Shown: positions 50,398 to 59,182 of the stretch, piece by piece
Numbering within the stretch: position 1 is the stretch's first letter
Layout of the letters: the number at the start of each line of letters is the position of its first letter
Assembly: GCA_964485395.1 (NCBI GenBank)
Contig: CAZAJF010000009.1
Location: forward strand, 1 to 64,000
Reading direction: 5' to 3'
DNA length: 64,000 nucleotides
Source: JANNSO01 sp964485395
GTDB lineage: Bacteria > Spirochaetota > Spirochaetia > Treponematales > UBA12059
Translations under genes and position numbers: made by a program
The notes under the pieces: generated by a model
The model's input: the letters and a program-made list of their open reading frames with translations, nothing else
Told to the model about the DNA's origin: nothing
Database searches by the model: none

Positions 50398-51357
50398 TTA
50401 TTTACTCGAGTACAGGTGGCAGGCGCACGCGTGTCCTGGCCTTAGGTCAACCAGCGGAGGCATTTCTTTTTTGCAGATGTCCATGACTTTCGGGCAACGC
50501 TTGGCGAACTTGCATCCGGGAGGCGTATTGATGGGGCTTGGAATCTCGCCCTCCAACTTTACTCGCTGGCGATTTTGCTCCGCTTCCGGATCCGGGATCG
50601 GAATCGCCGAAAGCAGAGCCTGGGTATACGGATGCATGGGCTCCGCATAGATTCGGTCCGAGGTGGACACTTCTACGAGCGAGCCCAGGTACATGACGCC
50701 TACGCGGTCGGAGATGTACTTGACCATGGACAGGTCGTGTGCGATGAACAGCAGCGTAAGCTTGAGTTCGCGCTGCAGCCTCATGAGCAGGTTGACGATC
50801 TGAGCCTGGATGGACACGTCCAGGGCGGAGATCGGCTCGTCGCAGATGAGGAACTTGGGCTTGCTGGCCAAAGCCCGTGCAATGCCGATGCGCTGGCGTT
50901 GCCCACCCGAGAATTCGTGGGGGAAACGGCCCGCGTGTTCCTTGCTCAAGCCTACGAGCTCAAGAAGTTCGTGTACCGCTTTTTGGCGGGCTTCTTTCGG
51001 AAGCTTCATGTGTACGTCGAGTCCTTCGGCCACGATATCCGTTACGGACATGCGCGGGTTCAAGGACGCGTAGGGATCCTGGAAGATCATCTGTACGTCG
51101 CGACAAAACTCACGGGCTTCTTTTTTGTTCAGGTGCGCTGTGTCTTTGCCTTTGAACAGGATTTTTCCGCCGGAAGCCTGGTATAAACGCACGAGGACTC
51201 GCCCCGTGGTGGTTTTACCGCAGCCCGATTCTCCGACAAGGCCGAATGTCTCGCCTTCATGGATGGAGAAGGTAACGCCATCGATAGCCTTGAGGACACG
51301 ACCAGCGCCGACGTGGAAATTCTTTTTAAGGTCAGTGACCTGGATTATTTCAGACAT
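50398..51357 (-). CDS. oppF: oligopeptide ABC transporter ATPase OppF
   Basis: 319 residues. Walker A GESGCGKTTTG near residue 40, signature FSGGQRQR near 155, Walker B FLICDEPISALDVS, H-loop FIAHD. The C-terminal cysteine region (PPGCKFAKRCP, CKKEM, HACAC) is the domain unique to OppD/F- and DppD/F-type ATPases. It couples ATP hydrolysis to peptide import with OppD. Last gene of oppBCDF, overlapping OppD by 8 bp. Confidence 0.96.
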   Translation of the reverse strand: MSEIIQVTDLKKNFHVGAGRVLKAIDGVTFSIHEGETFGLVGESGCGKTTTGRVLVRLYQASGGKILFKGKDTAHLNKKEAREFCRDVQMIFQDPYASLNPRMSVTDIVAEGLDVHMKLPKEARQKAVHELLELVGLSKEHAGRFPHEFSGGQRQRIGIARALASKPKFLICDEPISALDVSIQAQIVNLLMRLQRELKLTLLFIAHDLSMVKYISDRVGVMYLGSLVEVSTSDRIYAEPMHPYTQALLSAIPIPDPEAEQNRQRVKLEGEIPSPINTPPGCKFAKRCPKVMDICKKEMPPLVDLRPGHACACHLYSSK

Positions 51358-52393
51358 CGGTAGCTCCTTTTCCCGCAGTTTTTTTGGAAGCGCCGTGTCG
51401 TACCATCGGAGACTCTACCTTAGGCGCGCCTGCATGGAGCAGCCAGCAGCTGCAGGCGTGCGTGTCGCTTATGGATTCTTTCAGCGGCATGGTGGTCTTG
51501 CAGACTTTCATGCACCACGCGCAACGATCCGCGAACGGGCAGCCGGCAGGCGGTGCGAGAAGGTCCGGCGGTGTTCCTTCGATCGGCGTCAGAAGCTCGT
51601 CCTTGTTGCTGTCGATGCGCGGAATGGACTTCATGAGCCCCCATGTGTAGGGGTGCCTGGCGTTATGGTAGATGTCGGTAAGGTTGCCCGACTCTACGAT
51701 GATGCCGCCGTACATTACCAGCACTTTCTGGGCGATGTTCGCGACGACGCCGAGGTCGTGCGTAATGATGATAACCGCAGTATTGAGCTTCTGCTGCAAA
51801 TGCTTCAAAAGGTCGAGAACCTGAGCCTGAATGGTTACGTCCAGAGCTGTCGTAGGTTCGTCGGCGATGATGAGCGCCGGATTGCAGGCCAAGGCGATGG
51901 CTATCATCGCGCGCTGGCGCATGCCGCCCGAGAACTCATGCGGGTATTGATGCAGACGTTCGTGCACATTGGGAATCTCTACGAGCTTGAGCATTTCCTC
52001 CGCGCGTTTCATCGCGTCTTTCTTGGACAAACCTTGGTGGCGAATGAGGCCTTCGCAAATCTGGTCGCCGATTTTCATCGTGGGGTTGAGCGAGGTCATC
52101 GGATCCTGGAAAATCATGCCGATTTTCTTGCCCCGAATGGTTTCCCACTGCTTTTCGTTGTAACGGGAGGCTTCCTCACCATCGATTTTGATGGAGCCGG
52201 ACTTGATTCTTCCCGCCGGTTTGGCCAAGAGCCCCATGGTGGACTGGGCGGTGACCGATTTACCGCAGCCTGATTCGCCGACGATGGCGATTACTTCGCC
52301 TTTGTCCAGCGTAAACGTAACGCCTCGTACGGCCTGTACTTCCCCTGCATAGGTATCGAAGGAGACCTTGAGGTCTGTGAGTTCCAATAACAT
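51350..52393 (-). CDS. oppD: oligopeptide ABC transporter ATPase OppD
   Basis: 347 residues. Walker A GESGCGKSVTAQ near residue 38, signature FSGGMRQR, Walker B LIIADEPTTALDVT, with the C-terminal PPAGCPFADRCAWCM cysteine pattern. The partner of OppF; both ATPase genes are next to each other with an overlap of 8 bp. Together they bind the cytoplasmic face of OppBC. Eight bases separate it from the end of oppC. Confidence 0.96.
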   Translation of the reverse strand: MLLELTDLKVSFDTYAGEVQAVRGVTFTLDKGEVIAIVGESGCGKSVTAQSTMGLLAKPAGRIKSGSIKIDGEEASRYNEKQWETIRGKKIGMIFQDPMTSLNPTMKIGDQICEGLIRHQGLSKKDAMKRAEEMLKLVEIPNVHERLHQYPHEFSGGMRQRAMIAIALACNPALIIADEPTTALDVTIQAQVLDLLKHLQQKLNTAVIIITHDLGVVANIAQKVLVMYGGIIVESGNLTDIYHNARHPYTWGLMKSIPRIDSNKDELLTPIEGTPPDLLAPPAGCPFADRCAWCMKVCKTTMPLKESISDTHACSCWLLHAGAPKVESPMVRHGASKKTAGKGATDV

Positions 52394-52400
52394 GGTAGAC

Positions 52401-53324
52401 CTACTTTCTCATCTTCGGGTCGAGGGCATCGCGGAGGCCGTCGCCGAAAAGATTTAATGCGAGCATCGTGAGCATCATAAAAGCTGCCGGGATGAAGAAC
52501 ATGTACAGGTTATTCGGGAATTGCAGCGCACCGCTTTCTGCAAGGTTTCCCCAGCTGGCTTCCGGGAGCCGCACGCCCAAACCGATAAAGCTCAAGAATG
52601 CTTCTTCGAAAATGAACATCGGGATGAACATCATGATGCGCACAATTATGATACCGATGGTGTTAGGTACCAAATGCTTGGTGATTATCTTGAATGTTCC
52701 CGAACCGATAATCTTGGAAACCAAGACGAAATCCGATTCCTTGATTTGGAGAACCTGACCGCGCATCATACGAGCCATACCCGTCCAACCGGTCAGGCAC
52801 ATCGCTAGTATCAGGGTTCCTATGCTTGGCTTGAGTATTACCAACAGCAAGATAAGGATGATCATGTCGGGAATGGTAATGAGAATGTCCACGATTCTCA
52901 TCATGATATCGTCCACCCACCCGCCGATATAACCTGCTAAACTGCCATAAAGTACGCCTATCGTTACGCAAATAAGAGCGCACGTAAACCCGATGAAAAG
53001 TGAGACTCGGGCTCCGCGGAGAACTCGGGCGAATTGATCTCGTCCCAGGTCGTCGGTACCGAACCAGCTCACCGAATCAGGCTTCGCATAGGTTTTTTCC
53101 AAATTGTTGGATTTAAAATTCGGATAGAGCATGGGGCCGACGACGGCCAGAATTACCATAAAAATCAGAAAGCCCATGCAAACGAGCGCGACCTTGTTTT
53201 TCTTGAGCCTGCGCCAAGCATCCTGCCAATAGTTGAGACTTGGCCGAACGATTGCCTGGCTTTGCGCAATATCTTTGGGGACGCTTTCAAAAGCGTCCGC
53301 CTGTAGTTTGATTTGAGTGTTCAT
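52401..53324 (-). CDS. oppC: oligopeptide ABC transporter permease OppC
   Basis: 307 residues from the third of three Met codons (53324 preferred; the first is at 53330). Six spans; the BPD_transp_1 EAA loop is near MARMMRGQVLQIKESDFVLV. N-terminal cytoplasmic extension and LDPKMRK end typical of OppC. Forms the channel with OppB. The start nearly touches the end of oppB. Confidence 0.95.
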   Translation of the reverse strand: MNTQIKLQADAFESVPKDIAQSQAIVRPSLNYWQDAWRRLKKNKVALVCMGFLIFMVILAVVGPMLYPNFKSNNLEKTYAKPDSVSWFGTDDLGRDQFARVLRGARVSLFIGFTCALICVTIGVLYGSLAGYIGGWVDDIMMRIVDILITIPDMIILILLLVILKPSIGTLILAMCLTGWTGMARMMRGQVLQIKESDFVLVSKIIGSGTFKIITKHLVPNTIGIIIVRIMMFIPMFIFEEAFLSFIGLGVRLPEASWGNLAESGALQFPNNLYMFFIPAAFMMLTMLALNLFGDGLRDALDPKMRK

Positions 53325-53326
53325 CA

Positions 53327-54298
53327 TCATGCCTTACCTTTTCCCAGGCGAATGCGCGGGTCAATGAACCCATAGGCAATATCCACCAATAGATTCATGA
53401 AAATCAGAATAGTAGCGAAGAACAGTGTGAGACCCATGATCATGGTGTAGTCGGAGGTCTGAACACTTATCACGAAGAACTTGCCGAGGCCGGGAATCGC
53501 GAAAATCCGCTCTATTACAAAGCTTCCCATCATGATTCCGGCCATCATGGGACCAAGAATGGTAATAACGGGAAGTATGGCATTTCTTATTGTATGACTT
53601 AAGGTTACTTGGAACGGCTTAAGACCTTTGGACTTGGCTGTCCTGATATAGTCTTGATTCAGAACATCCAGCATGGAAGCCCTCATAAGGCGAGACGTTC
53701 CGGCTACTGAACCAAAACCTAAAGCGAAAGCAGGTAGTATGGTGTACTTAAATCCTTCCCACCGGGCAATGGGTAAAAACTGGTAGGTAGTGTGAAAAAC
53801 GTCTTTTATAAGATTTGAGAGCAGGTATCCCAAGGTATATTGCAGCAAAACGGCTATTAAAAACCCCGGGATGGACACCCCGATTATCGCCACTATCGTG
53901 GCTACGGTATCGAGAGGGCCGTTGTGTTTCAAAGCCGCGATGATACCAAGCAGCAAACCTCCAAAAACCCCGAAGATCAAGGCGCGAAGCCCGAGTTCGG
54001 CGGATACCGGGAAAGATTGTTTGATTACTTTAATTACGGTCTGGTTTTTATAGGTCATGGACATGCCAAGGTCACCCTTGACGACATTTCCCAGATATTT
54101 CAGGTAGCGTACCATGATGGGTTTGTCCAGCCCGTATTTAGCATACAGGTTGGCCTTGATAGCCTTGGGAACTGCCTTGTTGCCGATGAATGGATCGCCG
54201 GGCATCAAGTTCATAAGAAAGAAGGTAAGCGTGATGACGACAAATATTGTCACCAACGACATGAGCACCCTTCTAAAAATATAGCGAAATAGTGACAT
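53327..54298 (-). CDS. oppB: oligopeptide ABC transporter permease OppB
   Basis: 323 residues from the ATG at 54298, preceded by AGGAG at 8 bases; the longer frame has no support. Opening MSLFRYIFRRVLMSLVTIFV, the signature MPGDPF and the EAA-loop segment SRLMRASMLDVLNQDYIRT are typical of OppB/DppB. Six spans. First of oppBCDF, placed 105 bp after oppA, with an attenuator hairpin between. Confidence 0.96.
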   Translation of the reverse strand: MSLFRYIFRRVLMSLVTIFVVITLTFFLMNLMPGDPFIGNKAVPKAIKANLYAKYGLDKPIMVRYLKYLGNVVKGDLGMSMTYKNQTVIKVIKQSFPVSAELGLRALIFGVFGGLLLGIIAALKHNGPLDTVATIVAIIGVSIPGFLIAVLLQYTLGYLLSNLIKDVFHTTYQFLPIARWEGFKYTILPAFALGFGSVAGTSRLMRASMLDVLNQDYIRTAKSKGLKPFQVTLSHTIRNAILPVITILGPMMAGIMMGSFVIERIFAIPGLGKFFVISVQTSDYTMIMGLTLFFATILIFMNLLVDIAYGFIDPRIRLGKGKA

Positions 54299-54363
54299 TA
54301 CAGGCTCCTGATGACATGCCAAGCCTCCCTAGGAGCGAGACTTGGCCGTATCCAAGGGGGATT

Positions 54364-54391
54364 TAAAAAACGGCGGCCGTTAAGCCGCCGT
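54364..54391 (-). terminator. attenuator hairpin between oppA and oppB
   Basis: ACGGCGG (54370-54376) pairs with CCGCCGT (54385-54391) around an 8-base loop and is followed on the minus strand by a T-run (54364-54370). It sits between oppA and oppB and probably lowers the level of the membrane genes relative to the binding protein. Confidence 0.75.
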
Positions 54392-54402
54392 AGGTGGTGG
54401 AA

Positions 54403-55986
54403 TTACTTCTTTACAGCCCAGTACAGATCCGGATCAGGACCAACGCCGCGGCGGATAACGCCGCTGATATTCGGGTGGTGTGTCCATGAAAGCATGCGGA
54501 AATAGATAGGTACCATCGGGAAATCAGCCATGAGGAGTTTCTCTGCGTCTACGAGCATTTGCATGCGCTTGGCAGGATTCGGCTCGGCTTTGGCTTTGGC
54601 GATGAGGGAATCGTAGGCTGCGCTGGAATAGCCGCCTTTGTTGTTGCCGCTGTCGGTGGTCCAGAGGTCTAAATAGGTCATCGGGTCGTTGTAGTCAGCG
54701 CCCCAACCATAGAATACGATCTGGAAATCTTTGTCGGTTACTTTCTGGAGGCGGGCCTTGAACGGCATGGGGTCGACAAGGAACTCGACGCCGAGGTTTT
54801 TGCTTACCATATCCTGGATGGATGCGGCAAAGAGTTTTGCGCGGTCGGTGTCGTCGCAAATCATGGAGAAGGAGGGAAGCTTGGTAAGCCCGAGTTCCTT
54901 CATGCCTTCTGCGAGAAGTACTTTTGCGCCGGCTGGGTCATTGTCCTTGAAATAGGTGTTGGGAACTTCGTCGCGGAAGTTCTTCTTGGCACCGAGGATA
55001 AGGGGAGCGACGAAAGACATAGCAGGTGTAGAGTTGTTCTTGATTACGTTCTTTACGAAAGAAGCGCGATCGATGGCCAAACCTAAAGCCTTGCGGATCT
55101 TGGCGTTTTTGAGAACTGGATTCGTATTGTTGATCTGGAGGTACCAAACCGAGGTGTCGCCGAAGTCCATGACCGGGAAGCCTTTGTCCTTGAGTTCCTG
55201 GATGCGCGGTCCGGGTACGCCGACCTGATCCAGTTCTTTATTGAGGAACATGGTGATACCAGTGCCGGAATCGGTGATCATGTAGCCGGTGATGGTGTCG
55301 AGCATGCGGTTCTTGGCATCCCAGTATTTGGGGTTTTTGGCTAGAACCAGCTTGTCGTTGTGTTTCCACTCGGAAATGGTGTAAGGACCGTTGTAAACGA
55401 GATTTTCTGCGTCGGAGGCATAGTCTGCGCCTTTAGCGGTGATGAATTTCTCGTTGCCCGGAAGGGCGGTGGGGAAGCAGAGGATGGACAGGAAGTAAGG
55501 AACCGGTCCCTTAAGGGTGATTACGAACTTGTTTCCATCGGCTTTTACGCCAACCTGATCAAGACCTACTTTGCCTTCGTTGGCTTCCTGGGCGTTCTTG
55601 ATGTCGTAAAGTATATACGCATACTCAGAAGCATTGACAGGATCGAGGGCTCGCTTGATTCCATATTCGAAATCCTTGGCGGTTACGGGGTCGCCGTTGG
55701 ACCAGGTTACGTTTTTCTTCATTGTGAAGGTGTAAACGAGACCGTCTTTGGAGACGTCATATTTCTCTGCCATACCCATGATGAATCCGCCGTCTTTGCC
55801 GTAGCGGACGAGGCCTTCCATGACGAGGCTGAGAAGCTGGCCCGAAAGGGTATCAGTAGTAAGGTGCTGATCCATGTTCGGCGGTTCGTTACCCCAATTG
55901 ATGTTGTAGTTGACCGGAGCGGCGAAGGCCGAAACGGCCAATACTGCCATTAAAACAGCAGCGATGAGTGACATTTTCCTGAACAT
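54403..55986 (-). CDS. oppA: oligopeptide-binding protein OppA (SBP_bac_5 family)
   Basis: 527 residues with AGGAGG before the ATG. Signal peptide MFRKMSLIAAVLMAVLAVSA followed by APVNYNINWGNEPPNMD; no lipobox cysteine, so it is a free periplasmic protein. Class C binding-protein motifs are visible: LVRYGKDGGFIMGMAEKYDV, TWSNGDPVTAKDFEYGIKRAL, LGLAIDRASFVKNVIKNN and NDPMTYLDLWTTDSGNN. It captures oligopeptides and delivers them to OppBCDF, which lies downstream. Its 5' leader contains a stable hairpin (56019-56052). Confidence 0.95.
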   Translation of the reverse strand: MFRKMSLIAAVLMAVLAVSAFAAPVNYNINWGNEPPNMDQHLTTDTLSGQLLSLVMEGLVRYGKDGGFIMGMAEKYDVSKDGLVYTFTMKKNVTWSNGDPVTAKDFEYGIKRALDPVNASEYAYILYDIKNAQEANEGKVGLDQVGVKADGNKFVITLKGPVPYFLSILCFPTALPGNEKFITAKGADYASDAENLVYNGPYTISEWKHNDKLVLAKNPKYWDAKNRMLDTITGYMITDSGTGITMFLNKELDQVGVPGPRIQELKDKGFPVMDFGDTSVWYLQINNTNPVLKNAKIRKALGLAIDRASFVKNVIKNNSTPAMSFVAPLILGAKKNFRDEVPNTYFKDNDPAGAKVLLAEGMKELGLTKLPSFSMICDDTDRAKLFAASIQDMVSKNLGVEFLVDPMPFKARLQKVTDKDFQIVFYGWGADYNDPMTYLDLWTTDSGNNKGGYSSAAYDSLIAKAKAEPNPAKRMQMLVDAEKLLMADFPMVPIYFRMLSWTHHPNISGVIRRGVGPDPDLYWAVKK

Positions 55987-56018
55987 CTTGTAAACCTCCT
56001 GAAAAATCTTGAAAACTG

Positions 56019-56052
56019 CCGGTACAGGATTCGCACGAATGCGACTGTCCGG
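56019..56052 (-). promoter_or_regulatory. stable hairpin in the oppA leader
   Basis: On the minus strand, CCGGACAG, then TCGCA-TTCG-TGCGA, then CTG(T)ACCGG forms a hairpin with a UUCG-type tetraloop, ending about 35 bases upstream of the oppA start. T-rich sequence follows (GTTTTC, ATTTTT), so it could act as an attenuator or an mRNA stabiliser. No known riboswitch pattern was seen. Confidence 0.5.
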
Positions 56053-56256
56053 TTTGGACGCTTGAGTCTAGCACGCTTAATTCCAGACTGCAAGTTTTTT
56101 TTTATTCCAAATTCATCATTTTCGTTTCTTTTGGCAGGTACGAGAAAGTGTCATTGATACTCTGTAGGAATTAACGATTGATTGTTTTCAATTAATAAAA
56201 ACAATGAGTAAATTGTCAGGCTTGATTTTTCGACGATCATCAGATATTACTGACGC

Positions 56257-57594
56257 ATGGAAAAATTCGGGAAAAAAACAAGTGTGTTAAAAATATTCGT
56301 GGGTCTGTCTTCGTTCCAGGCTTTGGCCATGTTTCGCCGGGGTATATTCTATACCTTCCTGGCCGTATATCTCCGGTCGTACCTTGGGCTCAGCGTAACC
56401 GAGACGACGCTGATCGAGACGATTCCCATGGTGCTCAATATTTTATTCCAGACACTCGTGTGGGGAAAGCTTACGGACAAGCTCCAGCTCAGGCGCACCT
56501 TGATAGTAACCGGGGAGCTGCTTGCGAGCGTGGGGCACGTACTCATGTGGTTTTTCCACTCCATCACCCCGGATCCGCGGGCATCAGGTTATGTAATTAT
56601 AGCCGGCCTGTCCGTCATCGAGATATTCTGGTCCATGTCCAATATCGGCTGGAGCGCATACATTTCGGACGTGTATACTATGGAACAGCGCAATTCGATA
56701 CAGGGGAAATTCGCCAGTATCGGCGGCATGGGCAGGATAGTCGGGGCAGTGGCCGGCGGACTCCTGTACGACGGCATGCAAAAGGCGTACCCGGGCTGGG
56801 GCTTCAAGGAGGGCGGCATCTTTTTCGCGGCGGCCGCGGCGATGCTCGTGTCCGTGATACCGTTACTTTTTATTCCGGAAGGCGGCCTACGCGTCCGGCC
56901 TCGGGGCAGCCAGCCTCACTCCGAAAAGGCCGAGGCCGGCGGCAAGCCTGGGCTGGCCGCCGGCGTCTGGAATCCCGGGGTCTTCGCCTTCTTCCTTGCC
57001 GCGATGCTTCTGATCAACTCGGGCATCAACTCCATCGCGTCATTCCGGGCCATGTACCTGAACCTCGCGGAAGGATTCGCCGCGTCGAGCGCCGCCATCA
57101 GCGGGGTCGTCAACGCGGAATCCGCCGCGCTCATCGTCACGGGATTCTTCCTCGGGATGCTGGGACGCAAGATCGGAATACAAAAGCTCCTGCTCCTGGG
57201 TACTGCCAGCGCGATTCTGTCGCTCGTAATCTACGTTTTCGCCTCACGCCTGGAATTCATCTATTGCGCCTCCGTCTTCAAGGGCTTTTCCGACGGAGCC
57301 GTGCTTTCATCCTCCTACGCCTACGCCTCGCTCCTCATCCCGCCGGAAAAACGCGGCCGTTACTTCGCCATATTCAACAGCACGTTCTTCTTGAGCTGGG
57401 GCGTGACGGCAACGCTGCTCACCGGTCCCCTCATCGATATCCTTATCCGGGCGGGCAAGAATCCCGTGTTTGCCTATAAAGCCGGCATTATTTCCGGAAT
57501 AGCGCTCATCGGCATCGGGTTAGCCTTTCTTTTGCTGCTTTTCAGGCAAACCGCCCCCACAAGGAAGACTGCTCGTTCTTTGGCGCGCATGTAA
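56257..57594 (+). CDS. MFS transporter
   Basis: 445 residues with 12 spans. Cytoplasmic motif-A variant WGKLTDKLQLRRTLI between spans 2 and 3, and a second-half equivalent near GMLGRKIGIQKLL. The central loop is about 20 residues (RVRPRGSQPHSEKAEAGG). Substrate unknown; this type is close to sugar/drug carriers. No ribosome-binding site precedes the ATG at 56257, so the exact start is uncertain. Divergent from oppA. Confidence 0.85.
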   Translation: MEKFGKKTSVLKIFVGLSSFQALAMFRRGIFYTFLAVYLRSYLGLSVTETTLIETIPMVLNILFQTLVWGKLTDKLQLRRTLIVTGELLASVGHVLMWFFHSITPDPRASGYVIIAGLSVIEIFWSMSNIGWSAYISDVYTMEQRNSIQGKFASIGGMGRIVGAVAGGLLYDGMQKAYPGWGFKEGGIFFAAAAAMLVSVIPLLFIPEGGLRVRPRGSQPHSEKAEAGGKPGLAAGVWNPGVFAFFLAAMLLINSGINSIASFRAMYLNLAEGFAASSAAISGVVNAESAALIVTGFFLGMLGRKIGIQKLLLLGTASAILSLVIYVFASRLEFIYCASVFKGFSDGAVLSSSYAYASLLIPPEKRGRYFAIFNSTFFLSWGVTATLLTGPLIDILIRAGKNPVFAYKAGIISGIALIGIGLAFLLLLFRQTAPTRKTARSLARM

Positions 57595-57673
57595 GGTTTT
57601 TGCGCCTTGCGCTGGATTTCCCCCGGAATGTGTATTATGCTTTTCTGGGCTTTCCCCCGGTCAGGAGTTCGAT

Positions 57674-59182
57674 TTGAAGCTACGCGGTAAAATGTTTATT
57701 TCGTTCGGAGCGCTTCTTTTCCTCATGCTCGCGCTTTTTATCATAAACGGACTCTCCCGGGACAACCTGCAGCGAATACAGGACGAAGGCGCCGCGCGTG
57801 CCTTGCAGGCGGTGCAGATCACGACACTGCTGTCAGCGCCGGACAGAATCTATACCATCGTTACCAACACCATTATCTACCGTGACATGGTTCAATCGCA
57901 ACAAGACTGGGAGCGTGCAAACCAGGAAATCGGGGATGAACTCAAGCGTATTTCCCAGATCCTGTCCAGTACGAGCCATCAAGCATTATTGAACAAGGCA
58001 ACCGCTATTTTCGGCTTGATAGAAAAGCAGTTCAGCGAGAATTTTTGGTGGGGAATAATGGGCACCTATGAAATAAACAAGGATATTCTTGCGACGGATG
58101 CAGAGTTCAAAAAATTAATAGCGGACTTCAAGTCGCCGCTTACCGAGATCTCTTCTCTGCTGCTCGAGGACATGGAATCGGGCAATATCGCTTTTGACGC
58201 GATAGCGCGCCGAACGAGCTTGTTTCTTTTTCTTATCTTCATGGCGTCGGTGCTCGTGAGCGTCGTCATAAGCCTCCTGTTAACCCGGTCCATTACCCTG
58301 CCCATCGGAACCATGGTGGGCCTTACCGAGGCCATTGCCGCCGGCGATTTGCGCGCGATCGTTCCCGCCGGGTTCCTGCGCCGCAAAGACGAGATCGGCC
58401 TGTTGGCAAGGTCCACGGAAGGCATGATGGGGCAGCTGCGATCCATCGCCGCTACGATCAGGGATTCCTCCGTCATTGTTTCCGAGAGCAGCAGAACGCT
58501 GAACGCCACCTCCCTTTTAATGAGCAAAGGCGCCGAGGAACAAGCCTCCAGCGTCGGGGAAGTCTCCCGCTCCATCGGGGATATGAGCGCAAGCATCCGG
58601 CAGAATGCAGAAAATTCCAGAGGCACGCTATCCATCGCGGGCAAAGCCGCCGTGGACGGAGAAAACGGAGCCTTGGCCGTGGAAAAAGCGGTAGCCGCTA
58701 TAAAGGAAATCGCCGACAGGACAGGCATCATCCAGGATATCGCCAGGCAGACGAATTTACTGGCCTTGAACGCGGCCATCGAGGCTGCGCGGGCGGGCGA
58801 CGCGGGCAGGGGTTTTGCCGTGGTTTCCGGCGAGGTACGGAAATTGGCCGAGCGCAGCCAAGGCGCCGCCTCGGAAATCCAAGCTATTTCAACCGATGCC
58901 GTCGCGAGCGCGGAGGCGGCGGGAGCCATGATCAGGGGCGTCGTGCCCCATATCAAGGAGACTGCCGAACTCGTCCAGGCCATCAGCGAGATGAACGACG
59001 AGCAGGATGTCGGGGCGACTCAGATCAGCAATGCGGTAGCCCAACTGGACAAGGCCACGCGACAGATAGCCGGCTCCAGCGAAGAAATGTCCGGCATGGC
59101 CGAGGACCTCGAGAGTCAAGCCGATCTTTTAAAAACCTCGGTGGCTTTTTTTAAATTGACGGAATCCGATACTCGAATCTAG
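57674..59182 (+). CDS. methyl-accepting chemotaxis protein
   Basis: 502 residues from TTG with AGGAG 7 bases upstream. One membrane span near residues 5-27, a ~150-residue periplasmic helical domain, a second span near 180-203, a HAMP segment (~205-258), then the cytoplasmic signalling coiled coil with the hairpin tip NLLALNAAIEAARAGDAGRG near residue 360 and methylation-type Glu/Gln helices around it. It senses a periplasmic ligand (unknown) and controls CheA. It is convergent with the second receptor, and their stop codons share the CTAG at 59179-59182. Confidence 0.93.
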   Translation: MKLRGKMFISFGALLFLMLALFIINGLSRDNLQRIQDEGAARALQAVQITTLLSAPDRIYTIVTNTIIYRDMVQSQQDWERANQEIGDELKRISQILSSTSHQALLNKATAIFGLIEKQFSENFWWGIMGTYEINKDILATDAEFKKLIADFKSPLTEISSLLLEDMESGNIAFDAIARRTSLFLFLIFMASVLVSVVISLLLTRSITLPIGTMVGLTEAIAAGDLRAIVPAGFLRRKDEIGLLARSTEGMMGQLRSIAATIRDSSVIVSESSRTLNATSLLMSKGAEEQASSVGEVSRSIGDMSASIRQNAENSRGTLSIAGKAAVDGENGALAVEKAVAAIKEIADRTGIIQDIARQTNLLALNAAIEAARAGDAGRGFAVVSGEVRKLAERSQGAASEIQAISTDAVASAEAAGAMIRGVVPHIKETAELVQAISEMNDEQDVGATQISNAVAQLDKATRQIAGSSEEMSGMAEDLESQADLLKTSVAFFKLTESDTRI

